DNA of 64,000 nt, from positions 62,001 to 126,000 of the forward strand of contig SAPZ01000011.1 of the NCBI GenBank assembly GCA_004020875.1. Direction: 5' to 3'. Positions 47,031 to 56,755 of this stretch are shown in pieces. The notes beneath the pieces were generated by a model, which was not told the DNA's origin, did no database searches, and was given only the letters and a program-made list of their open reading frames with translations. The position numbers and the translations under genes are program-made. The stretch's first letter is position 1. Every line of letters starts with the position of its first letter. Origin of the DNA: Mesorhizobium sp. (GTDB lineage: Bacteria; Pseudomonadota; Alphaproteobacteria; Rhizobiales; Rhizobiaceae).

Positions 47031-49394
47031 TTAGAAGCGGGTCGCAATACCGAAGTTGAATTCCTGCGTTTTGTCGGTCGACTCTTTCTTGACCGGGATC
47101 GCATAGTCGATGCGGATCGGCCCAAACGGGGAGGCCCACATCAAGCCGACACCAACCGAAGCGCGGAGCTTCATACCGACCGAGTCCGGATTGACGCCCT
47201 CAAGCTTGTTGCCATAAAGCGTCGCCGCATCCGCAAAGACGGCACCGCGCAGTCCGAAGCTTTCCGGAATGACCGGGAGCGGGAACTGAGCTTCCGCGGA
47301 GGCATTGAAATAAGTCGTGCCGCCGAGATGGTCACCGCTACCATCACCAGCAACCGGACCAATGCCGCCATACTCAAAGCCGCGGATCATGCGGTCATTG
47401 CTCTGGAAGAGATCGAAGATACGCAGATCGCCATTGCCGTAACCAGCAATGTAGCCCGCGCCGCCCGAAACCAGACCTACGAGGTCAAGCTGCTCGGACA
47501 ACGTCTGGTAGACGCTTGCGCGCCCGGTCACCTTGACCCACTTGGCATCGCCGCCCAAACCGGCGAACTCGGTCATACCGGTGACATAAAGGCCTTCATG
47601 CGGATTCTTCATGTCGTCGATGGTATTGTAAACCAGACCAAGACTGACCGACGACTTGAGCCAAGGGCTTTCTGCCACACCATCGCGGATCGCCTGGGAG
47701 ATGGTGCACTTGGTTGGATCGTAGATCCCGTTGGTCGTGCAATTGTCCGCAAGCGAGTACTTCTCTTGCGAGATATTGTACGCCAGCTGCGTCGAAATGC
47801 TGTCTGTAATCGGCAGGCCGAACCGAACGGTCGCGCCGGTGGTGTCGGTGTCGTAGTGACTGTAATTGCGGGTGGACTTGTAGATATCGAAGCCCGCCGC
47901 GATGCGCCGGCCAAGGAAATACGGCTCGGTGAAGGAAACAGCGAAGTCGCGCGAATGCTTGCCGCCGCCGGCCGATAGCTTGATGTACTGACCACGTCCG
48001 AGGAAGTTGCGCTCGGTGATCGAGCCTTCGATCGACGGTCCGGGCGTGTCGCCACCGGTCGAATAGCCGGCGCCAACGGAGAATTCGCCGGTCGACTTCT
48101 CGACCACAGTGACCACCAGCACGACCTGGTCAGGGGCCGAGCCCGGAACGGTCGAAATGTCGACGGACTGAAAGTAATCAAGGTTTTCCAGCCGCTTCTT
48201 CGCGCGCTGGATGAGGACCTGGTTGAAGGCGTCGCCCTCGCTGACATCGAATTCGCGACGGATGACATAGTCGCGCGTGCGGTCGTTGCCGCGGATTTCG
48301 ATGCGCTCGACATAGGCCTTGGTGCCCTGGTCGATGGTGTAGACGACCGAAATGGTGTGGTTCTCGAAATTGCGGTCGCCGCGCGGCGTCACCTGGGCGA
48401 AGGCATAGCCCGAGCCCGCGACCTTCTCGGTCAAGGCGACGATCGTGTCCTCGACGTCCTTGGCGTTGTAGACGTCGCCCTTGTGGGTTTCGACAACCGA
48501 TTCCAGCGCCTTCGAATCGACTTCGGGAATGGTGCTTTCCACGCTGACGTCGCCGAACGTGTACCGGTCGCCCTCCTGCACGGTGATGGTCACCGTGTAT
48601 TTGTTGGTGGCGTCGTCAAGCTCGCCGACGGCCGAGACGACCTGGAAGTCGGCATAGCCGTGGTTGTAGTAGAAGCGGCGCAGCAGCTCCTGGTCGGCGC
48701 GCAGCTTGTCCTCGTCATAGACGTCGTCGCGCAGCACGAAGGACAGCCAGGACGAGCGCTTCGTGTTGATGACGTCAGACAGGCGGCGGCTGGAATAAGC
48801 GTGGTTGCCGACGAAGTTGATCGCCGCGATCTGCGTGCGGCCGCCTTCGTTGATGTTGAAGACCACGTTCACGCGGTTGTCGCCGAGATCCATGATCTGC
48901 GTGGTCACCGCGGCGTCGTCGCGGCCGATGCGCTTGTAGGCGGCCTTCACCGCCTCCACATCGGCGTCGAGCGCCTGCTGCGAGAAGGTCGCGCGCGGCT
49001 TCAGCTGGATAGCGGCCTGAAGCGCGTTATCCTTCAGCTTCTTGTTGCCTTGGAACAGGACCTGGTTGACGACCTTATATTCGGAAACCTTGACCACCAG
49101 GCTCGAGCCGACCTGGTTGATCCGGACGTCCGAGAACAACCCGGTGCCGAACAGCGCCTTGACGGCCTCGTCGATATCGGAACTGGAAAAGGGCTTGCCC
49201 GGCTTGATCGAGATGTAATTGCGGATGGTCTCCGCATCGACCCGTTGATTCCCGCTGACCTCGACACGCGAAATGACCGCGGCCTCGGCCACCGAGGTGG
49301 CAGCGAACTGCACTGCGAGCGCGCCTGGCACGACCAGAGCGGCGGACAAAGCCGCCGCGGAAGCGGCGCTCAGAAACTTGGATGCTGCCTTCAT
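47031..49394 (-). CDS. bamA: outer membrane assembly factor BamA
   Basis: A 787-residue Omp85 protein. A signal peptide covers about residues 1-30 (AASAAALSAALVVPGALA), followed by five POTRA domains (about 35-430) and a 16-strand barrel with the conserved C-terminal aromatic end NFGIATRF. It inserts beta-barrel proteins into the outer membrane. ATG 49394 starts the signal peptide; 11 further upstream codons are not conserved. It sits between rseP and lpxD as in most proteobacteria. Confidence 0.98.
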   Translation of the reverse strand: MKAASKFLSAASAAALSAALVVPGALAVQFAATSVAEAAVISRVEVSGNQRVDAETIRNYISIKPGKPFSSSDIDEAVKALFGTGLFSDVRINQVGSSLVVKVSEYKVVNQVLFQGNKKLKDNALQAAIQLKPRATFSQQALDADVEAVKAAYKRIGRDDAAVTTQIMDLGDNRVNVVFNINEGGRTQIAAINFVGNHAYSSRRLSDVINTKRSSWLSFVLRDDVYDEDKLRADQELLRRFYYNHGYADFQVVSAVGELDDATNKYTVTITVQEGDRYTFGDVSVESTIPEVDSKALESVVETHKGDVYNAKDVEDTIVALTEKVAGSGYAFAQVTPRGDRNFENHTISVVYTIDQGTKAYVERIEIRGNDRTRDYVIRREFDVSEGDAFNQVLIQRAKKRLENLDYFQSVDISTVPGSAPDQVVLVVTVVEKSTGEFSVGAGYSTGGDTPGPSIEGSITERNFLGRGQYIKLSAGGGKHSRDFAVSFTEPYFLGRRIAAGFDIYKSTRNYSHYDTDTTGATVRFGLPITDSISTQLAYNISQEKYSLADNCTTNGIYDPTKCTISQAIRDGVAESPWLKSSVSLGLVYNTIDDMKNPHEGLYVTGMTEFAGLGGDAKWVKVTGRASVYQTLSEQLDLVGLVSGGAGYIAGYGNGDLRIFDLFQSNDRMIRGFEYGGIGPVAGDGSGDHLGGTTYFNASAEAQFPLPVIPESFGLRGAVFADAATLYGNKLEGVNPDSVGMKLRASVGVGLMWASPFGPIRIDYAIPVKKESTDKTQEFNFGIATRF

Positions 49395-49612
49395 CGGGCT
49401 TTTGTACCTTTTTCTCGTAGTCCCCACGGCGAGAAAACCGGACGTGCGGTATTTTCCCTTACCGTATTAACCGGATTTTCCCTACACGCAAGGCTCCCGG
49501 TTAATTTGTATTTACTTAACCGTACCGCGTGGCTTTCGCGTCACGCATATCCCCACGCATGGTAAACGGCATCTCAATATGGCCGGCGCTGAAGCCAAAT
49601 TTCTTCATGATT

Positions 49613-50755
49613 TCAGCACCCAAACAGATCGTTCCAAAAAACGAAGCCCATGAAACCGAGCACCAGGAACAGCCCGGTCCGATAGGCCATCTCCATCATT
49701 CGCTCCGAAACGGGCCGCCTTATGACGGCCTCCACGCCGTAGAACAACAGGTGGCCGCCGTCGAGAGGGGGAATCGGCAGGAGATTGAGAAATCCTATCC
49801 CGACTGACAGAAATGCAACAAGCTGCACCAGCCACTCGAAGCCGAGCTTTGCTGCCTGGCCCGACATCTTCGCGATCTTGATCGGGCCGCCCAACTGGCA
49901 TTTGTCCTCCCGTCCAAGCGCAAAGCGCTGCAGGAACTGCCCGGTGCGCTCGATCACATGTCCCGTTTCCTCGACTGCCGCCACCACGGCGCCGGCAGGA
50001 GTATAGGAGATCAGGCGTGGCTGGCCGAACTCGGCATTATTGACGACGCCGATAACGGCGACCTTGACCTTGTTGCCCAGCGCATCCTGCTGCTCCATGG
50101 GCTCCGGCGTCGCCGTCAATGTGATTTCCTTGCCGTCGCGCAGCATGGTGAAGGTGATGGCATCGCCTGCCCTGCCTGAAACGAGGCGCTGCACATCGGC
50201 GAAGGTCTCCACCTTGCTGCCGTCGACTTTGGCGAATCGGTCGCCAGGCAGGATTCCGGCTTTCTCCGCCGGACTGCCGGCAGTGACCTGGGCCACCGTA
50301 GGTTCCAGAACCGGCCGGCCATAGAGGGAAAACAGCACCGTAAACACAGCGATCGTCAGCAGGAAATTGAACAGCGGTCCCGCAACGACGGTCGCGGCCC
50401 GCTTCCAGATGGGCTGCGTATGGAAGGCGACCTCACGCTCGGCATCGGTCAGCGATTCGATCTCCTCAGCGCTCGGCTGGCTCGACGTCGCATTCATGTC
50501 GCCGACGAATTTGACGTAGCCGCCAAGCGGGATGGCGCAAAGCTTCCAGCGCGTCCCGTGGCGATCATTAAAGCCGACGAGCTCGGGGCCGAAACCGATG
50601 GAAAAGGCCTTCACGCCGATGCCGCACCAGCGGCCGACGAGATAGTGGCCCATCTCGTGAACGAACACGACCACGGTCAGCACGAACAGAAACGGCACGA
50701 GCGTGCCAAGGACGAAGCCTTGCGTGCTGAAGACCGCGTGAAAAATGTCGTTCAA
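49613..50755 (-). CDS. rseP: site-2 RIP metalloprotease RseP
   Basis: A 380-residue intramembrane zinc protease. HEMGH is at residues 33-37 in the first membrane helix, a PDZ domain lies at about 130-210 (VTAGSPAEKAGILPGDRFAK), and the C-terminal NLLPIPPLDGGHLLF supplies the third zinc ligand. It cleaves anti-sigma factors or signal peptides in the inner membrane. It lies between cdsA and bamA in the envelope cluster. Only one PDZ domain is evident, against two in the E. coli protein. Confidence 0.97.
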   Translation of the reverse strand: MNDIFHAVFSTQGFVLGTLVPFLFVLTVVVFVHEMGHYLVGRWCGIGVKAFSIGFGPELVGFNDRHGTRWKLCAIPLGGYVKFVGDMNATSSQPSAEEIESLTDAEREVAFHTQPIWKRAATVVAGPLFNFLLTIAVFTVLFSLYGRPVLEPTVAQVTAGSPAEKAGILPGDRFAKVDGSKVETFADVQRLVSGRAGDAITFTMLRDGKEITLTATPEPMEQQDALGNKVKVAVIGVVNNAEFGQPRLISYTPAGAVVAAVEETGHVIERTGQFLQRFALGREDKCQLGGPIKIAKMSGQAAKLGFEWLVQLVAFLSVGIGFLNLLPIPPLDGGHLLFYGVEAVIRRPVSERMMEMAYRTGLFLVLGFMGFVFWNDLFGC

Positions 50756-50860
50756 CTCATGCCCTCAAATTCGCCCGCACGCGACACTCCGCCGCGACTG
50801 TGGCATCAATCCGGGCGAAACCGTGGCGCGCGCCGTTTTTCGCCTTGACCGTAGCGTGGT

Positions 50861-51676
50861 TCAGTTCGGAAACAGCCCCAGTGCCGGATGCTCGGCGCCC
50901 GCCGCGACCCAACCAATGACGTACAGCGCGAACGCGGCCGCGACAAGCCCGTCGACCCTGTCCATAACGCCGCCATGGCCGGGAATGAGATTGCTGGAAT
51001 CCTTGGCACCGTGCCGGCGCTTGACCCAGGATTCGAAAAGGTCGCCCACTTGGGAAACGATCGACAGCGCCAGCGCCGCCAGGCCGAGTTGGACGAGGTT
51101 GCCGGCGCCGGCTGCAGTTGCCAGCAGCAGTCCGGCGACGAGGCCACCGACCGCGCCTCCCACCGCGCCGCTCTGCGTCTTGCCGGGCGATATCGACGGC
51201 GCAAGTTTCGGGCCGCCGACCGCGCGGCCAACGAAATAGGCCGCAATGTCGGTCGCCCAAACCACGGCGAACAGGAAGAGAATCGACATCAGGCCGGAAT
51301 GGTTATCGTCACGGAGATAGGCGAGCGAAAAGCCGGAAAGAGCCGCATAAGCCACCCCGGAGGCTTCCCAATGCGCCGCCTCCCTGATGCGGGCAGCGAC
51401 GGCTGCGACCGCTACCAGCATCGCGACCAGCAGCAACAGCCACAAGGCCGGCACTCCGGCAATCAGCGCGCCGATGAAAACCAGAATCAGCGCTTCCGGC
51501 AGAAGGCCGAGCGCCGCGCCATTCCCGGGACGCGCCATGTGCGTCCATTCATAGAAAATCAGCGCCGTGATTCCCGCGCAGAACAGCCGGAACGGCAATC
51601 CGCCCAGCCAGGTGAGCACAAGCGTCAGCGCCGCCATCACGATTGCCGAGATAACGCGCTGCTGGAGGTTGCTCAT
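50861..51676 (-). CDS. cdsA: phosphatidate cytidylyltransferase
   Basis: A 271-residue polytopic enzyme making CDP-diacylglycerol. The family signature is in SWVKRRHGAKDSSNLIPGHG followed by GVMDRVDG; earlier DIAAYFVGRAVGGPKLAPSI also fits. About 7-8 membrane segments are present. It is 12 bp after uppS and feeds phospholipid synthesis. Confidence 0.97.
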   Translation of the reverse strand: MSNLQQRVISAIVMAALTLVLTWLGGLPFRLFCAGITALIFYEWTHMARPGNGAALGLLPEALILVFIGALIAGVPALWLLLLVAMLVAVAAVAARIREAAHWEASGVAYAALSGFSLAYLRDDNHSGLMSILFLFAVVWATDIAAYFVGRAVGGPKLAPSISPGKTQSGAVGGAVGGLVAGLLLATAAGAGNLVQLGLAALALSIVSQVGDLFESWVKRRHGAKDSSNLIPGHGGVMDRVDGLVAAAFALYVIGWVAAGAEHPALGLFPN

Positions 51677-51688
51677 TGGCGGCGGCGC

Positions 51689-52408
51689 CTAAAGCGCGAC
51701 GTCGCGGGCGGCAAGCCCGCCGAAGCGACGTTCGCGGCCGGCAAAGTCGCGCAAGGAGTCGGCCAGATGCTCGCGGCTGAAGTCCGGCCAGTAGCAAGGC
51801 AGGAAGACAAGCTCGCTATAGGCCGCCTGCCACAAAAGGAAATTCGACAGCCTGAGCTCGCCGCTCGTCCGGATCACCAGCTCAGGGTCAGGAATGCCCT
51901 GGGTATCGAGCGAAGCGGCAAAGCTCTCTGCTGTGATCGCGTCGCTCGCCATGTCGCCGCGCGCGACGGCATCCGCGAGCTTGCGGGCCGTGCGCACGAT
52001 CTCGTCGCGGCCGCCATAGTTGAAGGCGATGATGAGCGTCAGCGACTCGTTGCCCGCGGTCAGCGATTCCGCCTCCTGCAGCAGGCCTCTGATGTCGGGC
52101 TGCAGCCCTTGCCTGTCGCCAATTATCCTTACCCGCACACCATTCTGATGCAGTTCGGCAAGATCGCGGCGGATGAACAGCTTCAACAGACCCATGAGGT
52201 CGCTGACCTCGGATTTCGGCCGCGACCAGTTCTCCGAGGAAAAGGCGTAGACAGTCAGGTAGGAGATGCCGAGCTCGGGCGCCGCGCGAACGGTCTTGCG
52301 CAGGGCTTCGACGCCCGCCCGGTGGCCGGCAAGGCGCGGCAGACCGCGCGCCTTGGCCCAGCGTCCGTTTCCATCCATGATGATCGCGACATGCGCGGGC
52401 GTTGCCAT
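51689..52408 (-). CDS. uppS: isoprenyl transferase (undecaprenyl diphosphate synthase)
   Basis: A 239-residue cis-prenyltransferase. [20 protein letters not shown] contains the catalytic Asp12, and the C-terminal [15 protein letters not shown] is also conserved. It makes the C55 carrier for peptidoglycan and LPS. It lies 30 bp after frr and 12 bp before cdsA, so it is within the same operon. Confidence 0.97.
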   Translation of the reverse strand: MATPAHVAIIMDGNGRWAKARGLPRLAGHRAGVEALRKTVRAAPELGISYLTVYAFSSENWSRPKSEVSDLMGLLKLFIRRDLAELHQNGVRVRIIGDRQGLQPDIRGLLQEAESLTAGNESLTLIIAFNYGGRDEIVRTARKLADAVARGDMASDAITAESFAASLDTQGIPDPELVIRTSGELRLSNFLLWQAAYSELVFLPCYWPDFSREHLADSLRDFAGRERRFGGLAARDVAL

Positions 52409-52438
52409 AGTCTCGCTTTCGAGCCGGAAAACCCGACC

Positions 52439-52993
52439 CTAAACCTGCATGATTTCAGCTTCCTTATCGGAAAGCAGGTGATCGATGGTGCTGATCATTT
52501 CGTCGGTCAGCTTTTGCACCTGGTCGGAGCGCTTGCGCTGATCGTCCTCGCTTATGGTGCCATCCTTCTCGGCCTTCTTGAGGAAGTCCATGCCGTCGCG
52601 GCGGACATGGCGAACCGCGACGCGCGCATTCTCGGCGTAACCATGCGAGATCTTGACCAGCTCCTTGCGGCGCTGCTCGTTGAGTTCTGGCAGCGGGATC
52701 CTCAATGTGGTGCCGTCGACGATCGGGTTGAAGCCGAGATTGGCTTCGCGGATGGCGCGGTCGACCGCGCTGACCATCGACTTGTCCCAGACCGACACCG
52801 AAATCATGCGCGGCTCCGGCACGGACACGTTGGCGACCTGGTTGATCGGCATCGCCGTGCCGTAGGCCTGCACCTGGACGGCGTCGAGCAGGTTGCTGGA
52901 GGCGCGCCCGGTGCGCAGCGAGGCCAGATCATGCTTGAAGGCGGCGATCGCCCCGTCCATGCGTCGCTTCAGGTCTTCATACTCGCCACTCAT
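52439..52993 (-). CDS. frr: ribosome recycling factor
   Basis: A 184-residue [22 protein letters not shown], the central [20 protein letters not shown], and the C-terminal [14 protein letters not shown]. It separates ribosomal subunits after termination. GAGGAG lies 6 bases before ATG 52993; the ATG at 52999 directly abuts that site and is unlikely. It follows pyrH by 90 bp. Confidence 0.98.
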   Translation of the reverse strand: MSGEYEDLKRRMDGAIAAFKHDLASLRTGRASSNLLDAVQVQAYGTAMPINQVANVSVPEPRMISVSVWDKSMVSAVDRAIREANLGFNPIVDGTTLRIPLPELNEQRRKELVKISHGYAENARVAVRHVRRDGMDFLKKAEKDGTISEDDQRKRSDQVQKLTDEMISTIDHLLSDKEAEIMQV

Positions 52994-53083
52994 GATCATC
53001 TCCTCGACCCGTTCGCCGGGTTCACTGTTTCTATCGTTATTCGGCTCCCGGTTCCGCTTTCGCTTAGCGGATCCCGGCGCCTG

Positions 53084-53806
53084 TTACTTGTCGGTGACGA
53101 CCGTGCAATGGCCGCCGCCCCTCAGAATATCGCCGAAACCACCTTTTTCGTGGATCGAATAGACGATTATCGGAATGTTGTTTTCGCGCGCAAGTGCAAT
53201 CGCTGCCGTATCCATGATCGCGAGCCCGCGTTTGATGACTTCGGCGTGGCTGATGCGGTCGAAGCGGACCGCATTCGGGTCCTTCTTGGGGTCGGCCGAA
53301 TAGACCCCGTCGACCTGCGTGCCCTTGAACAGCGCGTCGGCGCCGATCTCGGCGGCGCGAAGGGCCGCGGCCGAATCGGTGGTGAAGAACGGATTGCCGG
53401 TGCCGCCGGCGAAGATGACCACCTTGCCCTGGTTCATATAGGCGGTCGCCTGGCGCTGCGAAAAACTCTCGCAAAGCTCCGGCATTGCGATCGCCGACAG
53501 CACGACGGCGTCGACGCCGATCTTGTTCAGCGAGGTGCGCAGCGCCAGCGAGTTGATGACGGTGGCGAGCATGCCCATGTGATCGCCGGTGACGCGGTCG
53601 CCGCCCTTCGAGGCCACGGCGACGCCGCGGAAGATGTTGCCGCCGCCGATGACGACACCTACTTCGACGCCCAGCGCACGGGCCTCGGCGATGTCGGCGG
53701 CTATGCGGTCGACCACCGAGACGTCGATGCCGAAATGCTGCTCGCCCATCAACGCTTCGCCGGAAGCCTTCAGCACGACACGTCGATAGAGGGGCTTATC
53801 CGTCAT
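53084..53806 (-). CDS. pyrH: UMP kinase
   Basis: A 240-residue hexameric UMP kinase of the amino acid kinase fold: VVLKASGEALMG, VVIGGGNIFRG, and DAAIA-type residues in MDTAAIALAREN. It supplies UDP for nucleic acid and cell-wall synthesis. ATG 53806 follows GAGGATTGAG; the frame extends upstream to 53899 without conservation. It normally follows tsf directly, but here an accessory block separates the two. Confidence 0.97.
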   Translation of the reverse strand: MTDKPLYRRVVLKASGEALMGEQHFGIDVSVVDRIAADIAEARALGVEVGVVIGGGNIFRGVAVASKGGDRVTGDHMGMLATVINSLALRTSLNKIGVDAVVLSAIAMPELCESFSQRQATAYMNQGKVVIFAGGTGNPFFTTDSAAALRAAEIGADALFKGTQVDGVYSADPKKDPNAVRFDRISHAEVIKRGLAIMDTAAIALARENNIPIIVYSIHEKGGFGDILRGGGHCTVVTDK

Positions 53807-53901
53807 CTCAATCCTCGAAATCTCGGCGCGGCAATTTTGGAGGCAAAACCGCCCCCGCTTCACCTGGCGATGCTGTCGTGACTGGCTGACCGGATACACG
53901 A

Positions 53902-53929
53902 AGGGCGCGGCGATGTCACGCCGCGCCCT
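53902..53929 (-). terminator. GC-rich hairpin downstream of the aldo/keto reductase
   Basis: AGGGCGCGGCG (53902-53912) pairs perfectly with CGCCGCGCCCT (53919-53929) around a 6-base loop, and flanking CACGA/TCGTG can extend the stem past a bulge. It lies 43 bp after the aldo/keto reductase stop and separates that transcript from pyrH. The T-run is weak. Confidence 0.65.
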
Positions 53930-53972
53930 CGTGCAAAATCCCAGGCTTTTTCGGTCAGTTGCCGCCTTTTGA

Positions 53973-55100
53973 TCAGCTGCCCTTTTTCAATGAGTCGCTT
54001 GAAATGCTGACCGCCTGGCCTTCGATGATGACCGGAGGCGAATAGCCGGCCGGCTTGTCGCCGGTGACCGCGCCGCCGGTCACCCGGACCTGGATCTCGG
54101 AGCCGAAATAGGAATGCGGGAACGGCGCCGGCGTGGCGCTGACCTTTTCCAGCCGCGCGCGGAGCTCGGCGGGGATAGAGAAATCAAGCGCGCCAAGATT
54201 GTCCTCGAGCTGGTTGAGCTTGGTCGCTCCGAGGATGACGGAGGCGATGCCGGGCTGCGTTGCCACCCAGTTGAGCGCGACCTGCGCCATGCTGCGGCCA
54301 AGCTCTGCCGCCACCTTCTCGAGCTCCGCCACGATCGCCCAATTGCGGTCGCTGAACTTCTGGAAGCCGGGATGCGTGGTGTTGCGGAAGCCGTCGAGCC
54401 GCCCCGCATTTCCGGCTTGTGTCGGCCTGTATTTGCCGCTGAGCAGCCCGCTGGCCAAAGGGCTCCACACCATGATGCCCGCGCCATGACGGGTGGCGAA
54501 AGGCACATATTCATGTTCGATGGCGCGCTCGGCGAGCGAGTATTCGAGCTGCAGCGCCGAGACCGGCTCGTAGCCGCGCAATTCGGCGATCGCCTGGGCG
54601 CGGCCGGCATACCAGGCCGGCACGTCCGAGAGGCCGATATGGCGCACCTTGCCGGCGTGTACGAGATCGTCCAGCGTGCGCAGCACCTCCTCGGCCGGAG
54701 TGACGCGGTCCCAGACATGCAGCAGGTAGAGATCGATATAGTCGGTGCCGAGCCGTTTCAGCGAGGCCTCCACGGCCCGCATGATGTTCTTGCGGCCGTT
54801 GCCGCCGGCATTCGGATTGGCCGGTTCCGCGTTGAAGGTGAATTTGGTGGCGATCACAGCCTTGTCGCGCAAGCCTCGCTCGGCGACGAATTCGCCGAGC
54901 CAGGTCTCGGCTGTGCCGCCGGTATAGAGGTCGGCCGTGTCGAAGAAGTTGCCGCCCGCTTCGACATAGGCGTCGAACATCGCACGGGCGGCGTCCCTGT
55001 CCGCGCCCCAGCCCCACTCGGTGCCGAAGGTCATCGTGCCGAGCGCCAGCCGGCTGACGCGCAGCCCGCTGTTGCCTATCGTGTAATAGGTCATGGTCAT
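53973..55100 (-). CDS. aldo/keto reductase
   Basis: A 375-residue NADPH-dependent TIM-barrel oxidoreductase. Visible are the N-terminal LRVSRLALGTMTFG, the catalytic Asp/Tyr region FFDTADLYTGGTAETWLGEF, the Lys region VIATKFTF, and the NADP-binding WSPLASGLLSGKYR and ASVILGATKLNQLEDN. The substrate cannot be deduced. It lies 35 bp after a SnoaL-like gene on the same strand and next to a divergent LysR regulator, a common arrangement for an inducible detoxification unit. The C-terminal 30 residues extend beyond the usual end of the family. Confidence 0.92.
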   Translation of the reverse strand: MTMTYYTIGNSGLRVSRLALGTMTFGTEWGWGADRDAARAMFDAYVEAGGNFFDTADLYTGGTAETWLGEFVAERGLRDKAVIATKFTFNAEPANPNAGGNGRKNIMRAVEASLKRLGTDYIDLYLLHVWDRVTPAEEVLRTLDDLVHAGKVRHIGLSDVPAWYAGRAQAIAELRGYEPVSALQLEYSLAERAIEHEYVPFATRHGAGIMVWSPLASGLLSGKYRPTQAGNAGRLDGFRNTTHPGFQKFSDRNWAIVAELEKVAAELGRSMAQVALNWVATQPGIASVILGATKLNQLEDNLGALDFSIPAELRARLEKVSATPAPFPHSYFGSEIQVRVTGGAVTGDKPAGYSPPVIIEGQAVSISSDSLKKGS

Positions 55101-55135
55101 GGTGGTCTTTCGATGCTGATCTGATTTGCTGCCGA

Positions 55136-55663
55136 TCACTGGCCAGGCGTCGCCTTGACCCAGGGATTGCCGCGCTCATGCGTCATGCGGAAGGTGAAGC
55201 CGTCGACCTTCCAGCCGGCAGCCGATCGCGTCAAATGGTGCTCATACGTGCCCCAGACCTCCCAGAGCGGGTCGCCATTGCCTTCCATCCGGTTCCAGGC
55301 ATAGCCGTTGGAGCGAACGGTCGCTGTATCCTGTTCGAGCCCGACCTGATGGTTGGTGCGCAGATGCAGGCTGGTCTTGCTGCCCTTGAGGTTGCCCGCC
55401 CAGGCGCCGATCAGGTCGTCGGTTGAGATGTTGGCCGCGGGCTGTCCGGACAGGCTGCTGAAATCGGCGGTGACACGGTCGGCAAAATAGCTGCGCGCCA
55501 GCTTCCAGTCCTGCGCATCCACCGCGCGGTCGATGGCGTCGGCGATGCGGATCACCGCGCGCTCATCGGCAAAGGCCTGCCAGCCGGCCGGTTCGGCGCC
55601 GCCCGCATCGACCGGCGCCAGCGCCATGCCTGCGGCAAAGGTTACATGTCTCAACGCATTCAT
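55136..55663 (-). CDS. exported SnoaL-like / NTF2-fold protein
   Basis: A 175-residue protein. The N-terminal MNALRHVTFAAGMALAPVDA looks like a short signal peptide. A SnoaL-like domain follows, with DAQDWKLARSYFADRVTADF and the C-terminal HHLTRSAAGWKVDGFTF. Such domains form small-molecule-binding cones with isomerase, hydrolase or no enzymatic role. It is co-oriented with the aldo/keto reductase and divergent from the LysR gene, suggesting one regulated unit. Export is a moderate-confidence inference from the N-terminus. Confidence 0.85.
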   Translation of the reverse strand: MNALRHVTFAAGMALAPVDAGGAEPAGWQAFADERAVIRIADAIDRAVDAQDWKLARSYFADRVTADFSSLSGQPAANISTDDLIGAWAGNLKGSKTSLHLRTNHQVGLEQDTATVRSNGYAWNRMEGNGDPLWEVWGTYEHHLTRSAAGWKVDGFTFRMTHERGNPWVKATPGQ

Positions 55664-55775
55664 TTCGTCTCTCCTTGCATCAGCCCGCCGCCGATGTTTC
55701 GAGGAGAATGTGGACCAGCCTGCCGGGATCGATAAGATTGCATTTTTCGCAAAGACTGTGCGATATCATTCATGA

Positions 55776-56702
55776 ATGGATCGCGATCTGCTCACACATT
55801 TGCCGGTCATCGTCGCCGTCGCGCGACGCGGCGGCTTCGCGCTTGCCGCAGCTGAACTCGGCATGAGCCCATCTGCCGTCAGCCATGCGGTGCGGCTTGT
55901 GGAAGAGCGCATCGGCCAGCCGCTCTTCGCCCGCACGACACGCAGCGTCTCCCTGACCGAGGCCGGCAAGGCGCTGGTGGAGACGGCGGCCCCTGCCCTG
56001 CAGGACATTGCCGAGCGAATGGACCGCATCCGCGGCGTGAGGGGAAGGCCGGCCGGCCTGCTCAGGATCAACGCCTCCAACATCGCTATCCCCCTGGCGG
56101 TGACGCCGGTGGTCGCGGCGATGGCCGAACGCTACCCTGATGTGACAATCGAGATCGTTGCCGACCAGGGACTCATTGATATCGTCGGCGAAGGTTTTGA
56201 CGCCGGCATCCGGCTGGGCGAGATGATCGCGCAGGACATGGTCACTGTCAGGATGACGCCGCCGTTCAAAGCCGTGATCGTGGCCTCGCCCGCCTATGTC
56301 GGCAAGCACGGCCGTCCGCGCGACGTGGCCGATCTCGCCAATCACAACTGCATCGGCTACCGGCTGGTTCGATCCGGCGCGCTTTACCGCTGGGATCTGA
56401 ACGACAAAGGTAAGGACGTCGTCGTCGAAACGCACGGCACGGCCGTGGTCACGGATTCGCTCGGCGCCATCGACCTGGCGCTGGCCGGCGTCGGGCTCGC
56501 CTATGTGTTCGAGCCGCTGGTGCGCGCCGACCTTGCCGCCGGCCGCCTCGCCCAGATGCTGCCGCAGACGGCGATCGGCGAGCCCGGCCTCTTCCTTTAT
56601 TTCCCGCGCCGCGCGTCCATGGCGCCGAAGCTCAGGGCCTTTATCGACACCGCACAAGAAATCGGCCGGACATCCATGCGGACATCCGGCCGAGTTGCCT
56701 GA
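55776..56702 (+). CDS. LysR-family transcriptional regulator
   Basis: A 308-residue LysR regulator with an N-terminal winged helix (LPVIVAVARRGGFALAAAEL, PSAVSHAVRLVEERIGQPLF) and a C-terminal effector domain of the DsdC/AphB-like subgroup (GFDAGIRLGEMIAQDMV). It is divergent from the SnoaL-like and aldo/keto reductase genes, 112 bp away, which are probably its targets. The 3' end contains an inverted repeat CGGCCGGA/TCCGGCCG (56663-56692) near the convergent tsf gene, possibly contributing to termination. Confidence 0.93.
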   Translation: MDRDLLTHLPVIVAVARRGGFALAAAELGMSPSAVSHAVRLVEERIGQPLFARTTRSVSLTEAGKALVETAAPALQDIAERMDRIRGVRGRPAGLLRINASNIAIPLAVTPVVAAMAERYPDVTIEIVADQGLIDIVGEGFDAGIRLGEMIAQDMVTVRMTPPFKAVIVASPAYVGKHGRPRDVADLANHNCIGYRLVRSGALYRWDLNDKGKDVVVETHGTAVVTDSLGAIDLALAGVGLAYVFEPLVRADLAAGRLAQMLPQTAIGEPGLFLYFPRRASMAPKLRAFIDTAQEIGRTSMRTSGRVA

Positions 56703-56755
56703 GCTCGTGAGCTCTTCACCTTCAGGGAAACGCGATGCGCTCCCTCAGATCAGAG

